Shown here: in pieces, positions 6,313 through 12,677 of the stretch
How positions within the stretch are numbered: the first letter of the stretch is position 1
How the letters are laid out: every line of letters begins with the position of its first letter
Assembly: GCA_002371625.1 (NCBI GenBank)
Contig: DFFV01000006.1
Span: forward strand, 1 to 26,470
Direction: 5' to 3'
DNA from: Ruminococcus sp. UBA3767
GTDB taxonomy: Bacteria > Bacillota > Clostridia > Oscillospirales > Ruminococcaceae
Length of the DNA stretch: 26,470 nucleotides
Translations under genes and position numbers: made by a program
The notes under the pieces: generated by a model
The model's input: only the letters and a program-made list of their open reading frames with translations
Database searches by the model: none
Told to the model about the DNA's origin: nothing

Positions 6313-7845
6313 ATGCAGGACAAACAGGAAGAACTATCTTTAAAGGACATTTTCGGACTGCTTTTATCTAAATTGTGGTTCATCATTATCCTTACTGTAC
6401 TCGGACTTGCGATCGCATTCAGCATTTCAAAATTTGTTATGCCGGTGCTTTACAGATCGTCTATCTCGATGTACGTTAAGAGTAATGCAAACAAGACCGA
6501 ATCAAACGTTAACCTCAGTGAGATCAACGCTTCAAAGTCACTGGTCGAAACTTACATCGTGGTGCTCAAAAACCCATCGGTGCTCAAAGAGGTAAGCAAT
6601 GAGCTTATCAATATGGTGGAAGAGAACGATAATCTGTCTGAGGAAAAGCTGCGCAAATGCTTCAAGGTAACAAGCGAGGGCACTATTGATCCAAACTCGA
6701 TACTCAGCTGCGTTTCAATGGCTTCATCAAACGGCACCGAGGTGCTGGAGCTGAAGGCTACCACCAAGGACGCAGATGTTTCCGCTGCACTTTGCAACGC
6801 TTATTCAAAGGTCGCTCCTTCGGTGCTTGTAAGAGTTGTAGGAGCAGGTTCGGTGGAAACTATCGGTGAGGCTGAGCCAAACTATTCGGCAGTTTCGCCA
6901 AGAACAAAAATGAACTGCATAATCGGTATGGCAGGAGGAATGTTCCTCGCAGTAGTTATCGTTATCCTCGCAGATCTTTTTGATAACTCGATAAAGAGCA
7001 GCGATGATATAACTATCAAGGCTGAGCTGCCTGTTATCGGTGAGATCGACAGATTCGGCACAACTAAAAAGGTCAAGGGCGAAGCACCTTCGACAGCAAA
7101 GAGATATACCATTCTCGATCCCGATACCCCGTTCTATGTAAACGAATCGTATAAGGCGATGAGAACAAATATCAGATTTGCCCTTGCTGCAAGCACTTCA
7201 AGAAACAAGAATGTGTTTGCCGTTGCAAGTGCAAATCCAAGCGAAGGTAAATCAACAACAGCTGCAAATATCGCTATCACCCTTGCGCAGATGGACTGCA
7301 AGGTGCTGCTGGTGGATGCGGATCTGAGAAAGCCCGTTCAGCACAGGATATTCAAGGAGAATAATAAAAAGGGTCTTACAAACGTGCTTGTGCAGGAAGA
7401 GATATATGAGGACTGCGTAAAGAGAGATGTTATCCCTAACCTTGACCTGCTCACTACCGGTACAAAGCCCCCGAACCCGTCGGAGCTGCTGGCATCGGAT
7501 TACACCGCAGATGTTCTTTCTGCAATGTCAAAGCTGTATGATTACGTTATCATAGATACTCCGCCGGTAAACATTGTCAGCGATGCAATGGTAATAAGCC
7601 GTTCTATCGCAGGCGTGCTACTGGTGCTCAAGTACGGTTCAACTACATTTGAGGATCTCAAGGAAGCTACAAGAAGAGCAGAGCTTTCAAATACGAATAT
7701 CATCGGCTGCGTACTCAACGGAATAAAGAGAAGCGGCGGCGTTCACAGTTATAGCTATAAATATAAGTATAAGAGCTATTACTCATCAGGCTATGGCAGC
7801 TCACCCAAAAAGAGCAGGAACGATGCCCTGACCGAAAGAGACTGA
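6313..7845 (+). CDS. Wzz chain-length regulator fused to a BY-type tyrosine kinase
   Basis: A 510-residue membrane protein controlling exopolysaccharide polymerisation and export. The N-terminal Wzz domain spans two membrane helices (about 20-40 and 202-222). The C-terminal cytoplasmic domain is a bacterial tyrosine kinase. Its Walker A motif is ANPSEGKSTTAANIA (307-321), Walker A' is VLLVDADLRKP (331-341), and Walker B-like is YVIIDTPP (411-418). The tail carries seven closely spaced tyrosines (480-494) as in autophosphorylated BY-kinases. RBS AGAAAGGA lies just upstream of the ATG. In most Firmicutes the two halves are separate proteins (CpsC/CapA and CpsD/CapB), while Proteobacteria have them fused (Wzc). 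Here they are fused. The CpsB phosphatase next door probably dephosphorylates the tail. Confidence 0.94.
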   Translation: MQDKQEELSLKDIFGLLLSKLWFIIILTVLGLAIAFSISKFVMPVLYRSSISMYVKSNANKTESNVNLSEINASKSLVETYIVVLKNPSVLKEVSNELINMVEENDNLSEEKLRKCFKVTSEGTIDPNSILSCVSMASSNGTEVLELKATTKDADVSAALCNAYSKVAPSVLVRVVGAGSVETIGEAEPNYSAVSPRTKMNCIIGMAGGMFLAVVIVILADLFDNSIKSSDDITIKAELPVIGEIDRFGTTKKVKGEAPSTAKRYTILDPDTPFYVNESYKAMRTNIRFALAASTSRNKNVFAVASANPSEGKSTTAANIAITLAQMDCKVLLVDADLRKPVQHRIFKENNKKGLTNVLVQEEIYEDCVKRDVIPNLDLLTTGTKPPNPSELLASDYTADVLSAMSKLYDYVIIDTPPVNIVSDAMVISRSIAGVLLVLKYGSTTFEDLKEATRRAELSNTNIIGCVLNGIKRSGGVHSYSYKYKYKSYYSSGYGSSPKKSRNDALTERD

Positions 7846-7870
7846 ACAAAAGAAAAGAAAGTATAATAAC

Positions 7871-7883
7871 GGGGCGCTGCCCC
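7871..7883 (+). terminator. weak hairpin between kinase and phosphatase genes
   Basis: GGGGC / GCCCC around GCT, followed by only three T. It could trim transcription into the phosphatase gene or protect the 3' end of the kinase message. A TATAAT at 7862-7867 precedes it but has no convincing -35 box. Confidence 0.25.
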
Positions 7884-7920
7884 TTTCGCAGAAACTGAAA
7901 ACAAAAAGGAGAAAACAGAA

Positions 7921-8601
7921 TTGCTTACCGACCACCACAGCCATATCCTCCCCGGGATAGATGACGGCTCAAAAAGTGTGGAGATGTCGCTTGAAATGAT
8001 AAAATGCCTGAAACAGCAGGGCGTTGGAAGGATCGTTGCGACACCGCATTTTTACGCACACAGAGAAGACGGCATTGCGGCTTATCTCGAAAAAAGGCAG
8101 CAAGCCTTTGAAAAGCTGATGAGCGCAGGACCTGCTGTTGATAATATCATACTCGGTGCAGAGGTGTCTATCGAACAGGGCATCTCGGAGCTTGAGGGGA
8201 TAGAAAAGCTCGCCTTTCAGGGTACAAAGTACATACTGCTGGAGTTTCCCTATACAGGCTTCAGCGACTGGATGATAGACGAGATAGAAAATATCAGCTA
8301 TAATTTCAAGCTGACACCGATAATCGCACATCTGCACAGGTATATAGATATCTTTTCAAAGTCGCAGATGGAGAGCGCAATGGCACTTGATGCGATAATA
8401 CAGCTCAATAACGAGGCTTTTGAAACAAGAGCTGAAAAGAAGTTCGTTAAAAAGCTGTTTGCGCAGGGACACTATTGTGTGTTCGGCAGCGATACGCACA
8501 ATATGAAGGAAAGAAAACCGAATTTCGACCTTCTGCTTAAAAAAGCAAAGCCCGATTGGGTGGAAAATTCAAACGTTCTGCTGGACAGAGCAGGGCTGTA
8601 A
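7921..8601 (+). CDS. CpsB/YwqE family protein-tyrosine phosphatase (PHP fold)
   Basis: Metal-dependent phosphatase of 226 residues that removes phosphate from BY-kinase tyrosines and so resets the polysaccharide export cycle; cytosolic. The N-terminus DHHSHILPGIDDGS (4-17) holds the HxH metal motif. Further family segments are VATPHFYAHRED (about 40-51), GAEVSIEQG with a metal-binding Glu, LLEFPYTGFSDWM, PIIAHLHRY and FGSDTHNMKERKPN. The start is TTG at 7921: AAAAGGAG sits 9 nt upstream and the protein begins directly with the conserved motif. At 226 aa it is slightly short compared with ~245-255 aa homologues, but all metal motifs are present. It is the last gene of the module. Confidence 0.92.
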   Translation: MLTDHHSHILPGIDDGSKSVEMSLEMIKCLKQQGVGRIVATPHFYAHREDGIAAYLEKRQQAFEKLMSAGPAVDNIILGAEVSIEQGISELEGIEKLAFQGTKYILLEFPYTGFSDWMIDEIENISYNFKLTPIIAHLHRYIDIFSKSQMESAMALDAIIQLNNEAFETRAEKKFVKKLFAQGHYCVFGSDTHNMKERKPNFDLLLKKAKPDWVENSNVLLDRAGL

Positions 8602-8722
8602 ACAGTAAAATAAAAGACGAAGCAGATATAGCTGATGCATATAAAGGAGCTGTATAAATACTTTGAGAAACAATTCTATTAAGTAAAGAACTGTTTTCAG
8701 TCGCATTCTTAGTACATAACTA

Positions 8723-8761
8723 TTTTTAAACCCCGATGTCAAAGGCATCGGGGTTTAAAAA
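8723..8761. terminator. strong bidirectional terminator after the exopolysaccharide module
   Basis: TTTTTAAACCCCGATG pairs with CATCGGGGTTTAAAAA around TCAAAGG, with U-runs on both sides. It lies 121 bp after the CpsB stop codon. Confidence 0.88.
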
Positions 8762-8789
8762 TCATTAAGAGTTTTAGGAAAGGGGTATG

Positions 8790-8821
8790 GGGAACAACCC
8801 TTTTTTAAAAGGGTTTTTCCC
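8790..8821. terminator. second hairpin in tandem, possible backup terminator
   Basis: GGGAA, one unpaired base, AACCCTTTT, TT loop, AAAAGGGTT, one unpaired base, TTCCC. Long and stable but followed by A rather than T on the plus strand. It may be an intergenic repeat rather than a terminator. Confidence 0.5.
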
Positions 8822-8885
8822 AAAAAAGCATTTATAAAGCATCTATATAGGTATCTGTCATAAGTGCTTCGTCTTTTTTCACGTC

Positions 8886-8914
8886 TTGCAATTTCGGGGG
8901 AGATGTGGTATTAT
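8886..8914 (+). promoter_or_regulatory. promoter of the HlyC/K+ channel pair
   Basis: TTGCAA (8886-8891), 17-nt spacer ending TGTGG, TATTAT (8909-8914), 45 bp upstream of the ATG. Confidence 0.75.
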
Positions 8915-8958
8915 ATCTGTATGAAAAACAGGAGATATGATATTAAAGGAAACAGATC

Positions 8959-10200
8959 ATGGAGATAGCTGCTATAATAATACTGCTGCTTATTTCTGCG
9001 GTGTGCTCGGCTACCGAGACTGCTTTTTCCTCGTGCAACAGGATAAGGCTGAAAAAGCTCGCAGATGACGGCAGCAAAAGTGCAAAAAGTGCACTTTATA
9101 TATGTGAGAATTTCGATAAGGCGCTCACGGCGATACTTATCGGAAATAACGTGGTGAATATACTTTCCTCGGCGCTGGCAACCGTGCTTTTTACCCGAAA
9201 GCTCGGAAGTTCCAGCGTTGGTGCGGCAACGCTCGTTATGACGGTGCTGGTGCTTATTTTCGGTGAGATACTGCCAAAAAGCCTTGCAAAAGAAAATTCG
9301 GAGTCGTTCTCGGTGCTTATGGCTGCACCGCTCAGAGCGTTCATGTTTATCCTTTCGCCGCTGATATGGCTGTTCACGGGGCTTACAAAGCTCGTTTCAA
9401 GGCTTGCGGGAAAGAAAAAAGGCTCGCCCTCGATAACCGAGGAGGAGTTGAAATATATTATTGACGAAATAGAGGACGAGGGCGTGCTTGAGGAGCAGGA
9501 ATCCGACCTTGTGCGCTCGGCGCTGGAATTTGACGAGATAACGATAGACAGGATACTTGTGCCCAGAGTAAGCATCGTCGGCATCGAAGTGGGCGACAGC
9601 ATCGAAAAGGTGAAGGATCTGTTCGTTTCCACAAAGTACAGCCGACTGCCCGTTTATGAAAAGGACCTTGACCACATTATCGGCATAGTTCATCAGGCGG
9701 ATCTGTTTGAACTTTACCTGAGCAAAAAGGAAAAAACTATCGCCGATATAATGAAAAAGCCGGTTTATATCACCGAAACTCTGCGCATATCGGAGGCGCT
9801 GAAAATGATGCAGCGTGAAAAGGTGCACATGGCGGTGATAATAGACCAGTACGGCGGCACCGAGGGTATATGCACGCTTGAGGATATAATCGAGGAGCTT
9901 GTCGGTGAGATATATGACGAGAGTGACGGAGATGATACCAGCTTTGTGCGCCTTGCTGACGGCAGGGTGGATATTTCTCCCGACCTTTCGGTAACGGATT
10001 TTCTTGAAAGAATGGAACTTGATGAGGATACGATACAGACGGATATGAATTCAATGGGCGGCTGGATAATGGATATGCTGGACAGGATACCGCAGGACGG
10101 CGAAACTATCCTGTGTCCGCCTTTTGAGCTTAGCGTTAAAATGGAGGACGAGCAGAAAATATCACGCATAAGGGTAAAGCTCCAGAAGCAGGAGGCGTAG
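8959..10200 (+). CDS. HlyC/CorC (CNNM) family membrane protein with CBS pair
   Basis: A 413-residue membrane protein of the DUF21-CBS-CorC_HlyC family. Characterised members take part in Mg2+/Co2+ efflux or resistance; the 'hemolysin' name is historical. The N-terminal DUF21 membrane domain covers about residues 1-140 (MEIAAIIILLLISAVCSATETAF start, LIGNNVVNILSSALAT, and a GEILPKSLAKE loop). It is followed by the linker EEELKYIIDEIEDEGVLEEQE and two CBS motifs (LVPRVSIVGIEVGDSI and MKKPVYITETLRI regions, about 195-310). DQYGGTEGICTLEDIIEELVGEI leads into the C-terminal CorC_HlyC domain. RBS AAAGGA lies 8 nt before the ATG. The ribosome site of the next gene is inside its last codons. Confidence 0.92.
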   Translation: MEIAAIIILLLISAVCSATETAFSSCNRIRLKKLADDGSKSAKSALYICENFDKALTAILIGNNVVNILSSALATVLFTRKLGSSSVGAATLVMTVLVLIFGEILPKSLAKENSESFSVLMAAPLRAFMFILSPLIWLFTGLTKLVSRLAGKKKGSPSITEEELKYIIDEIEDEGVLEEQESDLVRSALEFDEITIDRILVPRVSIVGIEVGDSIEKVKDLFVSTKYSRLPVYEKDLDHIIGIVHQADLFELYLSKKEKTIADIMKKPVYITETLRISEALKMMQREKVHMAVIIDQYGGTEGICTLEDIIEELVGEIYDESDGDDTSFVRLADGRVDISPDLSVTDFLERMELDEDTIQTDMNSMGGWIMDMLDRIPQDGETILCPPFELSVKMEDEQKISRIRVKLQKQEA

Positions 10201-10203
10201 GTT

Positions 10204-11166
10204 TTGAGAAAGCGCATTTTTGAGATAATGCAGATAAGCAAAAAGGACGATGTTCCGAGCATGGCGTTTGATATAGTGCTGGTGCTGGTCATATTTGCAA
10301 ATATTGCTGCGATGTTCATGCAGACGTTCTCATCGCTGTCTGAGATACACGGCGTGTGTAAGGTGGTAGAGTATGTAACGGTCGGTTTTTTCTGCGTGGA
10401 GTATATACTGCGCATAGCTACCGCAGATTTTCTTTACCCCGGCAAAAGCAAGCCTGCCGCAGTGGTAAGGTTCCTGTTCTCGTTTGACGGAATAATTGAC
10501 CTGTTTACGATAATACCTGCGTTTTTCCTTACGGGATTTGTCGTGTTCAGAATGCTCAGGGTCGTAAGGATACTGCACCTGTTCAGGATAAACTCGCAGT
10601 ACGATTCGTTCAACGTTATAAAGTCGGTGCTTTACAACAAGCGCAATCAGATATTTTCCTCGATATTTATAATACTCATACTCATGCTTGCCTCATCGCT
10701 GGGAATTTACAGCGTTGAGCATGAGGCTCAGCCGGAGGTCTTTGAGAACGCTTTTTCGGGGATATGGTGGAGCGTTTCGGCAATGCTCACCGTCGGCTAC
10801 GGTGATATCTATCCGATAACCGTCGTGGGACAGATAATGGCGATATTCATCGCATTTCTCGGAGTCGGCGTTGTCGCTATCCCCACAGGTATCATCAGCG
10901 CAGGCTTTGTTGAGCAGTACCAGAAGGATCAGCACGCAGATATAAAGCACGCCGATATAGATAAGGTCGGTGAGATACTTGTCAGTGCTGACAGCGAGCT
11001 TTTGGGGCTTACCGTGAGTGAGCTGAAAAAAGAGTACGACATGAACGTTTATATCATCATTCGTGATGACCTTACACTGCTTGCCACCGACAGCGTAACA
11101 TTGAAACAGGACGATATAGTCATCGTGAACTCGGATAAACTTGTTAAGCGCAAAAAACGCAGATAA
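10204..11166 (+). CDS. voltage-gated K+ channel with C-terminal RCK_C (TrkA-C) domain
   Basis: A 320-residue six-helix K+ channel in the plasma membrane. S1-S3 fall within residues 20-110. S4 has regularly spaced arginines (R116, R119, R122, R128). S5 follows at about 150-170, the pore loop carries the selectivity filter TVGYGD (196-201), and S6 is at about 209-235. The cytoplasmic tail EILVSADSELLGLTVSEL..DDIVIVNS (256-310) is a TrkA-C-like ligand-binding lobe with no preceding NAD-binding RCK_N domain. The start is TTG at 10204: GGAGG, formed by the end of the upstream gene, lies 8 nt before it, and the gap to that gene is 3 bp. Pairing with a CNNM/CorC-type protein suggests joint control of cation balance; this is an inference. 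Confidence 0.92.
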   Translation: MRKRIFEIMQISKKDDVPSMAFDIVLVLVIFANIAAMFMQTFSSLSEIHGVCKVVEYVTVGFFCVEYILRIATADFLYPGKSKPAAVVRFLFSFDGIIDLFTIIPAFFLTGFVVFRMLRVVRILHLFRINSQYDSFNVIKSVLYNKRNQIFSSIFIILILMLASSLGIYSVEHEAQPEVFENAFSGIWWSVSAMLTVGYGDIYPITVVGQIMAIFIAFLGVGVVAIPTGIISAGFVEQYQKDQHADIKHADIDKVGEILVSADSELLGLTVSELKKEYDMNVYIIIRDDLTLLATDSVTLKQDDIVIVNSDKLVKRKKRR

Positions 11167-11171
11167 AGCAA

Positions 11172-11198
11172 AAAGACAGCTCACACAGAGCTGTCTTT
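11172..11198. terminator. bidirectional terminator between the K+ channel and GtrA genes
   Basis: AAAGACAGCTC / GAGCTGTCTTT around ACACA, then CTTTTT on the plus side and TTGCTTTA on the minus side. On the minus strand it overlaps the last codons of the GtrA-family gene (stop at 11183-11181). Confidence 0.85.
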
Positions 11199-11702
11199 CT
11201 TTTTGAATACAAACAGTTTGCTGATAACATAATTGAGTATCAGCACGACTACATTTGCAGCTATCTTTGTCACCCAGTAGTTTATGCCCATTACCGAGTA
11301 GCCAAGCCACATCATGCCCATTTCCACCAGCAGCGTGAATATCCTGCCGCCGTAGAACGACATCATCTCGGTGAGAATGCCTTTTTTGCCCGTTACCTTT
11401 GAATCAAACACCCACACTCTGTTGGTCACATAAGCAAACGTTACAGCGCATATCCACGAGATCACCGTGCTGACTATCGCAACTACGGTCTCTTTTGTAT
11501 CGTCATCGCTGTACTTTATAAGCTCAAGCAGATATTTTGAGATGCCTGCCGTAATAAAGCTGACCACAGTCGTCATCACGCCGAAGAACAGGTACATCAG
11601 CATTTCCCTGTTCTTTTGGAAAAACGGCTCGAACCAGCGGAATATTTTCAGGTGCACCAGCTTGTCAAAAATATCGGGCTGACGCTGTTGTTGTTCACTC
11701 AT
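11181..11702 (-). CDS. GtrA family membrane protein
   Basis: A 173-residue protein with four membrane helices (about residues 35-58, 75-100, 115-135, 142-162). The GtrA family is proposed to help translocate or handle lipid-linked sugars for cell-surface polymers. Landmarks are the LMYLFFGVMTTVVSF opening, TFAYVTNRVWVFDSK after helix 2, and the C-terminal NYVISKLFVFKKK. I chose the ATG at 11702; GGAG lies 7 nt upstream. A GTG at 11705 is in frame but only 4 nt from the same site. It overlaps the dusB stop by 8 nt, so it is probably the last gene of a three-gene minus-strand operon with an LTA-synthase-like protein. That fits a role in envelope polymer synthesis. Confidence 0.9.
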   Translation of the reverse strand: MSEQQQRQPDIFDKLVHLKIFRWFEPFFQKNREMLMYLFFGVMTTVVSFITAGISKYLLELIKYSDDDTKETVVAIVSTVISWICAVTFAYVTNRVWVFDSKVTGKKGILTEMMSFYGGRIFTLLVEMGMMWLGYSVMGINYWVTKIAANVVVLILNYVISKLFVFKKKDSSV

Positions 11703-12675
11703 CACTATTCTCCGTTCTTATCGCTTCTGTCATTCTCTCAAGGTCATCGAGCGTGTTAAGCTCTGAGCATCTTGCTCTCAGCTTTGCGCTGCCACGCAGA
11801 CCTTTTATGTACCACTGCACGTTTTTGCGTGCTTCTTTCATGCCCTGCCGTTCGCCTTTGAAGCGGCAAATAAGCTCGCAGTGCTGTTTCATCACCGCCA
11901 GCTTTTTTTCAAGGCTCGGCTCGGGGATAACTTCGCCTGTTTCAAGGTATCTTTCCACCTGCTCAAACACCCACGGCCTGCCGTAAGAGCCTCTGCCGAT
12001 CATCACAAGGTCACAGCCTGTATAGTCATACATTTCCTTTGCGCTTATCCCGTCGGTAACATCTCCGTTGCCGAAAACGGGTATGCTCACCGCCTGTTTG
12101 ACGGCTTTTATTATATCCCAATTTGCCTTGCCGGAATAGAACTGCGTTCTTGTCCTGCCGTGGCAAGCCAGCGCCGAAACGCCTGCCTGTTCAAGCATTT
12201 TTGCAAATTCCACCGCATTTATGCTCTGCTCGTCCCACCCTGCACGGAACTTGACCGTAACAGGACAGCAGGCATTTTTAACAACTTCCTTTGCTATCTC
12301 AAAAGCTCTGGGGATATCCCTCATCAGCGCACTTCCGCTGCCGCCCGAAACTATCTTGGGAACGGGGCAGCCCATGTTTATGTCTATAATGTCGGGCTTG
12401 TATCGGCTCACCATATCGGCAGCCTTTCCCATAAAATACGGGTCCTCGCCGAAAAGCTGGAGAGCATAAGGTCTTTCCCTGTCGTCTGTTTCGCAGAGCC
12501 GTGCGGACTTTTTATCGCCGTAGCACAAGCCCTTTGAGGAGACCATTTCGCTTACAAGATACCCTGCGCCGAAGTTCTTGCACATAAGCCTGTAAGCCCT
12601 GTCCGCCACCGAAGCCATCGGTGCGAGCGCAGCGGTTTTTGGTATTTTAACGTTGCCTATCTCAATTAACTGCAT
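11695..12675 (-). CDS. dusB: tRNA-dihydrouridine synthase
   Basis: FMN-dependent enzyme reducing uridine to dihydrouridine in the D-loop of tRNA; cytosolic, 326 residues. The barrel opens with LAPMASVADRAYR (FMN contact). The catalytic Cys is at 103 in DINMGCPVPKI. CHGRTRTQFYSG and FGNGDV bind flavin, and IGRGSYGRPWVF closes the barrel. The C-terminal helical tRNA-binding domain contains KNVQWYIKGL. The ATG at 12675 follows the upstream LTA-synthase-like gene with a 2-bp gap, and its 3' end overlaps GtrA. The DusB subgroup is inferred from length and overall pattern; the family is certain. Confidence 0.94.
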   Translation of the reverse strand: MQLIEIGNVKIPKTAALAPMASVADRAYRLMCKNFGAGYLVSEMVSSKGLCYGDKKSARLCETDDRERPYALQLFGEDPYFMGKAADMVSRYKPDIIDINMGCPVPKIVSGGSGSALMRDIPRAFEIAKEVVKNACCPVTVKFRAGWDEQSINAVEFAKMLEQAGVSALACHGRTRTQFYSGKANWDIIKAVKQAVSIPVFGNGDVTDGISAKEMYDYTGCDLVMIGRGSYGRPWVFEQVERYLETGEVIPEPSLEKKLAVMKQHCELICRFKGERQGMKEARKNVQWYIKGLRGSAKLRARCSELNTLDDLERMTEAIRTENSDE

Positions 12676-12677
12676 AG

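Larger units (their letters stand above)
8612..8877. repeat. 266-bp segment bounded by 13-bp inverted repeats, no gene
   Basis: AAAAGACGAAGCA (8612-8624) is the exact reverse complement of 8865-8877. Just inside lies a second imperfect pair, GATGCATATAAA (8634-8645) against the complement of TTTATAAAGCATC (8831-8843). Between them are the two terminator hairpins at 8723 and 8790, and a seven-codon frame TTGAGAAACAA..TAA (8663-8686) behind an AAAGGAG. No gene is supported in 8602-8958. The element could be a small non-autonomous mobile repeat or the scar of a lost gene. Confidence 0.5.
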
